The translations under genes were made by a program, and so were the position numbers. A DNA stretch of 64,000 bases, taken from Phoronis australis (Eukaryota; Phoronida; Phoronidae). Below are positions 1 through 9,670 of the stretch, in pieces. Under the pieces are notes generated by a model. It made no database searches, was not told the origin of the DNA, and saw only the letters and a program-made list of their open reading frames with translations. The stretch lies in assembly GCA_002633005.1 (NCBI GenBank), contig NMRA01000002.1:2934228-2998227 (forward strand), in the 5' to 3' direction. Every line of letters begins with the position of its first letter. The stretch's first letter is position 1.

Positions 1-487
1 TCTCCTAAACCGTTCGCAGGATCGTTACGAAATTGTGTAAGTATATTTATATGATGTTAACAACGGAAGATGACGACTTTTGGACGGATCCGACTACCGG
101 TGTGCCCCCTAGTGGCAATTTTAATTTTTTTACGCTTCCTTTGTATCTTCATAAGTCCTGAACGGATTTTCATGAAATTTAGTATGTAGGCACCTATTAG
201 TGAGATGACGCTATCCTCCCGTTTTCAGATGGATTCGACATAGTTTGCGCCACCTAGTGGCCATTTTTAGTGTTTTCGAGTCTGTTTTTGTGCGTCCACC
301 TCTCTATCAATCAAACCGCTCGAAGGATGATTGTGAAAATTGGCATGTATATGCTTACTATGTAGAGGACGGTTGACGATGATTTTCAGACGATTTGGAC
401 TACTGTGGCGCCTCCTAGTGGCATTTTTTTGCGCCTATGGCTGTATCTCCTAAACCATTCGCAGGATCTTTACGAAATTTAATAAAT

Positions 488-1345
488 ATAGATTATTACA
501 TGGCGAAGTCGTTATCCCACGTTATCTAGAGCCCGAGTGGATTTTGGAGAATTATCGCCCGAGGGGCGTTAGCCCCGAGGGTGATAATTCTCCAAAATCC
601 ACGAGGGCTCTAGATAAGGGGGATAACGGCTGAGAACATGTAATAATCTATTTATACCACATATTAAACGAGAAACATTGCAATGAATCGATTTACCTTT
701 TCTGACTCTCCACGGCTTTGTAACTACTTTCTATGTCATAGGCCCGGGGTCGGAGGTCGTGACCTTTTAAGAAAAGCCCAGCTATTTTTATCAAATAATG
801 CTTTTACTCAACACCAATTGAAAACTTAAATATTATAGAAATAAATTGAATTTATAAATTAAGGTTTACCAACTATTATAGTTTAAAACACGTTTTTTTC
901 ACGCTAAGCTTCGACCGGGAAATTATCGTCTGCTAAAGTAGGTTACCACTGGTAACTGAATATAATTCTCAAGTAAAAGATCCTGACGACACAATACCCG
1001 CATTCAAACTAGAGATCGGTGATTTGCAAGTAAGAGGACATGAGAGAAAAAATTCACCGAATAAAGATATCATTTTTATGGAAATTATGTGCCTTATTTT
1101 TCGTAGCGTATAAGTACAGTACTATGCGGTTTGTTGAACGTGCGATTATTGCGCGTGCTCATTTAAGTATTCTATTTTCACACTTGATGACGTCAGTCGC
1201 TGAGTGGTGTAGTGGTTAAAGTCGGCGACCAGCAATATTAGGGACCCGGTTTCGACCCCGTCCTCGGTTTCCCGCCAAATCGTTATCTCACTAGTGAGAT
1301 AACTTTATGGGTTATTACACGGTTGTATCTGCCATTTGACGCTAA
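488..1345. mobile_element. Insertion in array 1, headed by a 164-bp near-perfect palindrome
   Basis: Relative to neighbouring array units, about 850 bp is inserted here. Its left end, 488-651, is a long hairpin. The outer arms atagattattacatg and catgtaataatctat are exact complements. The inner arms around TCTAGAGCCC and GTGGATTTTGGAGAATTATC pair across the short loop cgttag. The rest is AT-rich and includes a tRNA-like stretch at 1198-1270. No transposase is visible, so this is a non-autonomous element or a nest of several. The right boundary is approximate. Confidence 0.6.
1198..1270 (+). repeat. tRNA-like sequence (probable SINE head)
   Basis: Contains tggtgtagtgg, matching a tRNA A box, and ggtttcgacccc, close to a B box with one extra T. 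The spacing is tRNA-like. A full cloverleaf does not form, so this reads as a tRNA-derived SINE promoter or tRNA relic rather than a functional tRNA. Confidence 0.5.
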
Positions 1346-2602
1346 TATTGTGGTATAAGTGTATTTATATTATGTTAACAACAGACGATGACGACTTTTG
1401 GACGGATCCGCCAACCAATGTGCCCCCTAGTGGCAATTTAATATTTTTACGTTTACCTGAGTCTATATCTTCACAAGTCCTTAACGGATTTTCATGAAAT
1501 TTGGTATGTAGGCACCTATTAGTGCGATGACGCTATCCTCCCGTTTTCGGATAGATTCGACCTATTTTGTGACACCCAGTGGCCATTTTTACTGTTTTTT
1601 GAGTCTGTTTTTTGGCGTCCACCCCTCTATCAACCAAACCGCTATAAGTATGATTCTGAAAATTGCCATGTATGTTCTTACTATGAAGAGGACGGTTGAC
1701 GCTGAATTTCCCATGACTTTGATTACTGTGGCGCCTCCTGGTGGCAGTTTTTTTTTTGCGCCCATGGCTATATCTCCCAAACCGTTTGCAGGATCTTTAC
1801 TAAATTTAGCAAGTGTATTTATGTGATGTTGACAACGGACGATGACGACTTTAGGATGATTCTGACTACCGGTATGCCTCTAGTGGCAATTTTAGTATTT
1901 TACATTGACCTCTGTATTTTCATAGGTCTTCAGGTGTATACTTTGTGTTACTTCGTGACTATGAAGGAAAAGTTCCAAGTAGAAATTTGTTTCTGGCATT
2001 CTAATGCTGTGCTAATCTCGTATGTTGGTAAATTTGTTTTTAATTCTATGTTTCTGTGGTGCTTTAAGCAACTGATGTATAGGATGTGCTTGTATTATGA
2101 AGATCACTCACATTTTGCCCCTAGCCTATTGAGGAGACAATGACCATGCCTTTCCATTTTGCAAAGTACAACATACTACATATATGCCCTCTACTGGCCA
2201 CTTTATGGTACCAATAAACAACCCTAGAAGGATACCGTATGCGGTGCAATTGTGGGCGCATTTCAACGCTCTGCGTTGCTCTTGTTGAAAAAAGGTCTGG
2301 CGTATCCTTAAACAATTTTCGAAAACAATTGTTTGGAACGTATGACAAAACTTCTTGTAACAGTATCATGGATCCAATTGCAGTTAGCATAGCGTTTGTT
2401 AAACAAACCAGTGTCACTTCATTAATTTTCAGGCTGGTGGTTTAACTATTTTCTACACAGAGCCCCCAAAATTGTTGAACACCATAAATTAAATAATTCA
2501 AAAAGCGTAAAATGTGACTATTCTTTAGTCTGCTAAAAACGACTTTCACAAACAATCAGTCGAATCAACCCCGCAATGTTCACCTAAATCTACACCAAAA
2601 AA

Positions 2603-2779
2603 ATGGCGCACATCTCAGCTACACGTCCCACTATCTCCATTACATGGGCTGCCCCACGCCCCGGTACAGACATCACTTCCCACTTGAATGAAGAAGAAAT
2701 TGTGATAAAATTTTCAACAGTTAAGAAGTTGAGACCAATTTTCGAGGTGATAATGTGGTCTAAATCAAAAGCCCTGACT
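2603..2779 (+). CDS. Putative first exon of unknown protein, MAHIS copy A
   Basis: The ATG opens a 59-codon exon that ends at ACT followed by gtaagta, a strong donor. The peptide starts MAHISATRPT and ends near SKSKALT. It contains no motif I recognise, no signal peptide and no membrane segment. The same exon is intact at 8285-8461 and broken at 19000-19159, so it belongs to the duplicated unit. Between the two intact copies most visible changes alter the protein (AA to TD, I to V, E to D), which does not support strong protein constraint. No downstream partner exon was identified. It may be a repeat-derived ORF. Confidence 0.3.
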
Positions 2780-4560
2780 GTAAGTATGTTTAAAGCTTTA
2801 AATCATACAATAAAACTACACTTTTCTGACAATGAAACAGAAAAAAAATGTTAAAAGAGGCCTATGGTATATATGTTGCATAATTGGTTTGTCATAACTC
2901 TTATCATTTGCGTAGATATTGGAGGCAAATGAAACGACGCAAGAATTGTGTTATGAGTATTTGTTTTATGGTGGTGTGTTGGCAATTTCCGTGTCACAAC
3001 TCTAGCAATTAAGCGTAAGTGGTGGCACTTACCAGATGTGTACGTGATACCACAAAACATGGCGGAAGCATTGGAGACGGTGTGAAACATGCTCTGCTCT
3101 TGGAACTTCTACTTTCTTCATCAGAGTAATTGCTTTTTCAAAGCAACCTCATCGTATACCTACATGTTGCCTTGACGGTTGAACGAACTGAACTGCCGTG
3201 ACAAGCAACATGGAGAGCCGGATCAGTCGAAATAACGGTATGTCGGTTTCTCTCGGTACGCATACGTCAGAGTGGCACATATTTGTTTCTGGTTACAATA
3301 GTATCAAGTAGGTACCAACCTACCAGATGGATGGCTATATTTTGTGCCCGATTGCCTACAAGGTGGGCTCGAGTAAAACGGCAAATGGGATTTAAACTAC
3401 CAAATAGGTACACGAAACCACCAGAAGACCTCTTACGGCCCACAAAAAACCATGTCAGGTAGCCTACTTATTAGCCTACGTTCACAACATACGTGCACAC
3501 ACAGATACACTAACAGGCACACATGCGCACAAACACATATAGTATTTTGTCTGTCTTTATGTGCTAGAAAATACTATGTGAAGCGGCAAAGAAACAAAGC
3601 AAAAACCTCTATTAAAATTTTGATTTTGGAAAATTCAAAAGCAATTGCCACAAACGTTCGAATTCATCGACAGTCGCCGCGAAATAAGTTGACAGAAAAA
3701 GACAGGGAACAAGTTGACGCGGCGCAATTATGTTTGTAAACAGTAGTTACATGAAACGAACGTCAGTTCTGTCACCCGTGATGAATTTCGCTGTCATGAT
3801 GTCAAAAATTATCATGCCTGTTATTTCCTTATTTTTTAAAAAATTAAATAACCGATCAACGCCCAGCACACGAAGACATTCCTCCAATGAGAAGCTGGAA
3901 TTTTGGGAGTGATAGCAGCAGAATGCCTGTTTAATCAACTAATTGACCAGTCTACCAACACTTCCACTTTTGACAGTGAGAGACTGAAGTTTGACAGAGA
4001 ATGGTGCGCCTTTTGGTAAGTATAATCCAAGGCACCTCGACTCAGCTTTTACTATGTATAGATGCCCGCCCGCATTCTAAATTCCTCTCTCGCTCACGAG
4101 CATACTCCCAAGGACCACTTTTCCCTCTCAGACATATTTCCTGATTTGCGGACGGACCAACTTGGCAGCTAGAGCACAAATGACTAAACGTGTAACAAAG
4201 CTAGTGGACGATTTGCCAACACCCAGCTCAAACCTGTTTGAGGTTGGGTTAACCGACTAGAGAACGATGACTGTAAAATTTGGTAATTTAAAGGCGAAGG
4301 CAACCTTTTTTCATGTCATTTTTAGCAAAAATAGGTTTCGCTGATTATCCCATACATATTTTTCACTTATTTACAGCTTTTCGTAATTTAATTAATTACT
4401 CGTCGTCTACTCTGCAAGTGACGTTTTGGGAGGCAAGAATTTCGCGCCAATTTCTTTTCATACATGCAGTCTGACTGCGAGAGCAGTCGAGTCAGTCATT
4501 GTTCTACCCCGGTTGTGAGAAGTTCGGTCGTCGTTTGCTTTTGTTTACGAGTCAGTCAAC

Positions 4561-4722
4561 ATGCCACGCTGTTGCTGCCTACCGAGATGTACTCATTATC
4601 GTCTCACGTACAGAGAAAGAACTGCCCCGCGACACACTCCCGATGGTGACTTGAGCAGCGAAACTGCTTACATCCCGCCGTCGTGCGACTCCCTCGTCAC
4701 ACACGTGGCACCTTCTAAATAG
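4561..4722 (+). pseudogene. THAP-domain N-terminus, left arm, truncated
   Basis: The 53-residue ORF begins MPRCCCLPRCTHYR. The Cys-x4-Cys spacing (residues 5 and 10) matches the first zinc-ligand pair of THAP (C2CH) domains, found in P-element-like transposases and derived host proteins. After about residue 17 the similarity to the right-arm copy stops and the later CxxH ligands are missing. I read it as a truncated domain in a deleted transposon. Confidence 0.5.
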
Positions 4723-5084
4723 CTCCAATACAAGTCCACAATAAACTTATCAAACTTAGGTTCACCGATCTGTTTAATGGATGACGAACTGTCTTTTCAC
4801 TGGGTGTCAAACTGGGCCTGTATTCACTCCCACTACTCAACATCGCTGCAGGGCTGCTTACAGGTTCTGGGCTAGAGACAACAGCTGACACGGGGAATCA
4901 CTGCTAGTTCCTGGAATTACACGCTATGGGGTACGTTCGGAGGCATGGGTGACAGTAGATGAATGCCTCCAGTCACTGTTTATAGTGGCTACAGCTCGCG
5001 AGGCTTCTCGCTTCAAAAACGCACTTCTCGGGGGTGGCGACGGGGCACTGTCGGGAATCAACAGCGACGGTATGTAACCCTTCT

Positions 5085-5324
5085 TCAGGCTTGTTTCGCA
5101 GGGACCTTCATCAATTCAGCGTACATATCTCTGTCGTAATCTGACGGCTGAAAATGCTTGCCACTGCTTTGTACGTAGTGTAAACGGGTAGCGCTGCGTT
5201 CTTCACACAAACGAGCTAGCCAAGTACGGCGAGGTGTGTCATCCTTCGGAAAGCGACGCAAGGCACCCAAAGCGCGTGTGAGACGATAATGAGTAAATCC
5301 TGGTACGCAGCAACAGCGTGGCAT
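5085..5324 (-). pseudogene. Degenerate THAP-domain ORF, right arm
   Basis: The 79-residue ORF begins MPRCCCVPGFTHYR. It continues with RRFPKDDTPRRTWLARL and KHFQPSDYD, which match the FPxD..R..W and HFxxxDY signatures of THAP domains. Two expected ligands are altered: residue 10 is Phe where the left arm has Cys, and the Cys of the CxxH pair is replaced (SSGKHF). The terminal AVPTF-like motif is also absent. The product would not bind zinc normally, so this is probably a decayed transposon ORF. Confidence 0.6.
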
Positions 5325-5957
5325 GTTGACTGACTCGTAAACAAAAGCAAACGACGACCGAACTTATCACATCCGAGGTAGAACAATGACTGACTTGACA
5401 GCTCTCACAGTCTGTATGAAAAGAAATTTGCGCGAAATTCTTGCCTCCCAAAACGTCACTTCCGGAGTAGAGGACCAGAAATTAATTAAATTACGAAAAG
5501 CTGTAATTAAGCGAAAAATATGTCTGGGATAATCAACAGACCTTATTTTTGCTAAAAGTGACATGAAAAAAGGTTGCCTTCGCCTTTAAGCGAAGCTCGC
5601 CTAGACCAGAGACAGTAGAGTCAGTAACGTCTTTGGCTAGACGGTCTTTGATTCTGTGATTAGAGCCGCCCCTGAATTTCTAGTTGTCTGCTCGACTGCG
5701 TACTGATCGAGTTTTGTAGTTACCAAATCGAACCCTAATTTTGTAATTTTTGTACACGAAGCGAGACTCTTGGGACACGCTTCCAGACAACCAGCGATTT
5801 CCCGGCCAAATTAGTCAACATACCCGACAATTTCATTGGTCGCCGCAGTAGCATTCCTATGTGTGGGATTATGCAAACGCAGATTCCTCCCATTACATCG
5901 GCAATTGTTCTTGATGACTCCTTTAACTTGACGTGTTTATTACTTCTCTTTACACAG

Positions 5958-7122
5958 GTTTTGTGTATCGTGTTTTGCTGCTGGTCTGCCGCTAAATCCA
6001 TGGGAAAGCCGCAAACTTGTGCCGATGGTTGGATTCCATATGATCGGTCTTGCTACAAAGTGATCAGCGCTTCAGTTGACTGGTGGGCGGCTAGGGCAAG
6101 ATGTTATGAGGAAAACGCCCATCTTGTCGACATCACTTCTAAAGAAGAGCAACTGTTTTTACAAATGCGTGTTGTCAACAAAAAATCATTTGGGGTTAGG
6201 CGATTTTGGATCGGCGCGTATGACCTACATCATGAAGGCCACTTTACTTGGGAATACGATGGAAAAGCAATTACCTACTCTAACTTCTTCAAAGGTAGGT
6301 ATTTATTAGCATGTGCGCACCCAGCCTTCAATATGGGGGGGGGGGCTCGAATTCCCGACGTTGTCGACCTTTTGCAAACAAAAGAGCGGGCAGACTAAAA
6401 AAAAAAGCCCGACCACCACTATCCCATTTTCTCGGACTTTTTGTCTCTCGGAAGCGGACCTTTTTGGCCACTTCGCCAAATGCCCCCCCCCCCTGTGTAC
6501 GCGCATGATTAGCAAGCTATTCTGACCAGGGTCTAAACGGTAGATACGCACTTAAAGGGACTTAATCGGTTGTACATCTGAAAACGTGTTTTTGGTTATT
6601 TTAGGATGCAAAAGACTTTTTAGAGTTATTACCATTGACCAGAGCTATAAAACTACTAAATCTTATCTTTTAAGATTTATTCCAATGATGGATTAGCATG
6701 AGGTGACAGGACGAGGATTGGTTGAACTCATCGAAACAGGGTTTAGTATCATTTAGCATTTCAAATTCACCTCTTGAAATCAATTAATGCACTCAAAATG
6801 GGCCACCCGAATTCCCCGTTGGACCACTTACTACAAAACTGGTCTCAATTTGTTCTTTGCTTATTAAATGTACACAATATCCCCTGGGTTAAGAAGAAAT
6901 TGACAGGTTGCTCGTGTCTGGTACCAAGCTCAAATATGGAGTTACTGGTCAAAATGGAATGTACTTTTAACATTCATATTCATGTCTTATTTCTTTGAAG
7001 GTGAGCCAAACAACGCTGGGGAAGAAGACTGCTTGGAAATGGCATGTCGTATTGGAACCCCTTGTGGCTGGAACGACCGCTCTTGTTACTTGAATAAAAA
7101 CAATTTCATTTGTGAAAAATAA
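5958..7122 (+). CDS. C-type lectin domain protein, copy A (two exons found)
   Basis: Coding exons 5958-6294 and 7001-7122 join in phase (G plus GT giving Gly). The peptide has a hydrophobic leader (VLCIVFCCW) and then a complete long-form C-type lectin domain. Landmarks are CADGWIPY, CYKV, the WW.AR..CY helix, HLVDITSKEEQ, FWIGAYD, FTWEYDG, then EPN and WND in the second exon, ending ICEK. EPN and WND are the calcium- and sugar-binding motifs, and EPN is usually tied to mannose-type ligands. An extra Cys pair sits around CRIGTPC. The protein is likely secreted. An ATG at 5859 is in frame through the putative acceptor (tacacag), giving 185 residues. Unit A lacks the upstream DNA kept by B and C, so its true start and expression are uncertain. 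Confidence 0.85.
6310..6507. mobile_element. 198-bp MITE (CATGYGCGCACCC family) in lectin A intron
   Basis: Inverted ends catgtgcgcaccc and tacgcgcatg, with a 5-bp duplication attag at 6305-6309 and 6508-6512. Lectins B and C have the uninterrupted sequence attagcaagctattctga or close at this position. Internally it holds poly-G and poly-C runs and the phrase ttttgcaaacaaaagagcgg. The element starts 15 bases past the exon donor. Confidence 0.85.
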
Positions 7123-7273
7123 ACATGCCGCTGCCTCTGATAAACGTAATAGCGGATGGAAAATTTCAAGACCAAATATTCCTCAGCTCTGTTTATAAGA
7201 ACAGCAGTTAACGCTGTCACAGTTTCTTGCTTTTTAAACTTGTTTGACAAAATGTACTTTTGATTTATGATCC

Positions 7274-7279
7274 AACAAA
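7274..7279 (+). promoter_or_regulatory. Mutated proximal polyadenylation signal, lectin A
   Basis: Lectins B and C have gatccaataaacgc at this aligned position. Copy A has gatccaacaaatgc, so AATAAA became AACAAA. A further AATAAA lies near 7361. Confidence 0.5.
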
Positions 7280-7437
7280 TGCTTATTCCTAGCCCAATCT
7301 GATCACAACAATCGGAGTACTTGTTTACTACAGCAATCAAACCGCCATTGAATATTGAAATAAAAGGGCATTTCGGTACTCCCTTATTATGATCACAACA
7401 GGGGGGACGTTGACATGCGCTCACAATATGTTTCTAA

Positions 7438-8180
7438 GGGCCTCCAGGAGGTGCTGCAGTAGTCGAATCGGAACGAAATTCAAATGCTGCTGGCGCATTG
7501 CCATCATACACCACTGAGTCAAGTTTCATTGAAATCTGCCAATCAATGCTCTAAACAACACTTGGAAAGCCCCTTTGGAAACAAAATGGTGCCGGCACAT
7601 GGTCATCATATATATAAAGTTTCATTGAAATCCATCAGTACATACCATCTGGGACCACTCTTTCCCCATATGACTTGAAAAGCTCCTTGTCACAATGCTG
7701 CAGTGGACAAATCCACCCCGAAAACGAAGGATTCGGTGCATTTACACCACACATTTTGTAAGTCTGTGTTAAGCTTCGTTGACACTACAGTCCGGAATTG
7801 CTCCTTCCTCAAACACCACATGGCCACTCGGAGGTAGTGCAGCAGTCGAAACGACGTCAACAAATTAACGGTGATGGTGCATTGACATCACAGGCCTCTG
7901 TGCCAAGTTTCATAAAAATCCATCTATAGGGTCAAAAGATTTCACCCGGAAATAGCCACTAGGAGGTGCTACAGTGGTCGAATCAAGTGAAAATCAAATG
8001 CTGCCGGCACAAGGCATAGACATCGTATGACTCTGTGTCAAGTTTTATGGAAAAATGGGTATTATGGAAATCCATCAGTTGGTTCTCTAGATATACAGAA
8101 ATGATCTTCCCCCAAACAACACTTCAAAAGCCCCCTTGACGAGAACAAAATGGCCATTAAGAGGTGTTGCAATCGTCAAA
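7438..8180 (+). repeat. Plus-strand repeat array of unit A (array 2)
   Basis: Divergent units of about 130-190 bp, typified by ggccactaggaggtgctgcag, then gtcgaatc, then a stretch like tcaagtttcattgaaatcca. The units are reverse-complement relatives of array 1. Cores lie near 7443, 7830, 7965 and 8152. No gene is seen. Confidence 0.75.
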
Positions 8181-8284
8181 TCTGATCCCCGCGCTTTGAC
8201 TATTCTTTAGTCTGCTAAAAACGACTTTCATAAACAATCAGTCGAATCGACCTCGCAATGTTCACCTAAATCTACACCAAAAAA

Positions 8285-8461
8285 ATGGCGCACATCTCAG
8301 CTACACGTCCCACTATCTCCATTACATGGACTGACCCACGCCCCGGTACAGACGTCACTTCCCACTTGAATGATGAAGAAATTGTGATAAAATTTTCAAC
8401 AGTTAAGAAGTTGAGACCAATTTTCGAGGTGATAATGTGGTCTAAATCAAAAGCCCTGACT
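8285..8461 (+). CDS. Putative first exon of unknown protein, MAHIS copy B
   Basis: Intact 59-codon paralog of 2603-2779 with the same ATG context (aaaaaaATGG) and the same donor (ACT then gtaagta). It differs by ITWTDP for ITWAAP, V for I and D for E. No recognised domain and no partner exon. Confidence 0.3.
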
Positions 8462-8681
8462 GTAAGTATGTTTAAAGCTTTAAATCATACAATAAAATCG
8501 AAATAACGGCATGTCGGTTCCTCTCAAGTTTAGAAATTGTTACGAATCTGACTAAAAAACAAGATGAGATCAGTTTTACAGCAGTAATTGGTTTATTATT
8601 CTTTGATCGGTACGCATGTGTCAGAGTGGCATATGTTTGTTTCTGGTTACAACAGTATCAAGTAGGCCTAGGTACCAATCT

Positions 8682-8826
8682 CAGTGGAGGATTTAGAGGG
8701 GGGCCATGGCCCCCACCCCCTAAAATTCTCCAAGATTCCATTGGGCAGTTCGGGAATGCCAATGTTTGACAGGCTAATACTCTGCCCTGCCCCCCCCCCT
8801 ACCTCAAAATCCTGGATCCGCCCATG
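8682..8826. mobile_element. 145-bp MITE, CAGTGGMGGATYTAG family
   Basis: Begins cagtggaggatttagagg and ends cctggatccgcccatg. The 5-bp duplication aatct lies at 8677-8681 and 8827-8831. The paralogous sites in units A and C read through without it. The interior has runs of G and C. It belongs with the larger element at 60401-61398. Confidence 0.8.
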
Positions 8827-9670
8827 AATCTACCATATGGATGGATATATTGTGTGCTCGAATGCCTACCAGGTGGGATCGAGCAAAACAGCAAATGGGA
8901 TTTAAATTACCAGATAGGTACACGAAACCACCAGTAGGCCCACGAAATCCATGCCAGGTAGCCTACCTATAGCCTACATTCACAAAATACGTACACACTC
9001 GGATACGCTCACAGGCACACATGCACACAAGCACATATAGTATTTTCTCTGTCTTTATGTGCTAGAAATTACCATGTGAAGCGGCAAAGAAACAAAGTAA
9101 AAATCTCTATTAAAATTTTGATTTTGGAAAATACAAAAGCAAATGCCATGCCTCAAACGTTCGAGTTCATCTACAGTCGCAAATAACTTGACAGAAATAG
9201 CTGACGGAACAAGTTGATGCGGCGCCATTATGTGTGTAAACATAAGTTACATGGAACGAACGTCACTTTTGTCATCCATAATGAATTTGGCTGTCATGAT
9301 GTCAAAAATTATCGTGCCTGTTATTTCCTTATTTTTAAAAAAGTCAACTAACCAATCAACGTCCAGCACACGAAGACATTCCTCCAATGAGAACATGGTA
9401 TTTTGACCGTGATAGCAGCAGAATGCCTATTTAATCAACAAATTGACCAATCTACCAACACTTACATTTTTGACAGCGAGAGACTGAAGTTTGACTGAGA
9501 ATGGTGCGCCTTTTGGTAAGTATAATCCAAGGCAACTAGCCTTACTCTTTACTTTGTAATGGTGCTCGCCCGCACACTAAATTCTTCTCTCGCGCACGCT
9601 ATTCGCCTCTAGCGAACGCTTACTCCCCATCAAGGAGCACTTTCCCCTCGCACAGACATATTTCCTGACT

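Larger units (their letters stand above)
1..2200 (-). repeat. Tandem array of ~150-bp units with CTCF-like cores (array 1)
   Basis: Divergent tandem units of about 150 bp, grouped in triplets of about 445 bp. The phrase tctcctaaaccgttcgcagg recurs in variant form near 446 and 1768. Each unit contains a core that reads, on the minus strand, as GCCACTAGGNGGC or close. Cores lie near 104-116, 247-262, 407-422, 1422-1434, 1730-1745, 1876-1887 and 2186-2199. The array is interrupted at about 488-1345 by inserted DNA. No gene is visible. The short ORFs here follow the repeat and differ between copies. Confidence 0.8.
4292..5585. mobile_element. 1.3-kb foldback transposon with THAP-like ORFs in both arms
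   Basis: Two inverted arms of roughly 320 bp, about 4292-4618 and 5275-5585, start AGGCGAAGGCAACC and end with its complement. The element is flanked by TTAA on both sides (4288-4291 and 5586-5589). Unit B has the unoccupied sequence gtaatttaagcgaagctcgcc near 12940, with one TTAA, so the insertion is unique to unit A. A TA duplication with a two-base-longer inverted repeat fits equally well. Each arm carries a promoter-side sequence followed by an ATG for MPRCCC, the start of a THAP-type zinc finger. The two ORFs converge on the middle. No transposase catalytic region is present, so the element is non-autonomous. Confidence 0.8.
2297..8175 (+). repeat. Paralogous duplication unit A
   Basis: The segment starting near tggcgtatccttaaacaa is paralogous to the segments starting near 8197 (unit B, truncated at its left end) and 18695 (unit C). 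Shared blocks in order are the MAHIS ORF, a spacer with a CA-rich block ending near tatagtattttgtctgtc, the block around gagaacgatg, the two lectin exons and a plus-strand array. Unit A alone contains the 1.3-kb foldback element at 4292-5585 and the MITE at 6310-6507. It also lacks about 890 bp upstream of its lectin. Confidence 0.8.

Noticed and set aside
3452-3739. 95-residue ORF rich in Thr, His and Cys (THRYTNRHTCAQTH)
   Set aside because: It translates a CA-rich simple repeat shared by all three units.
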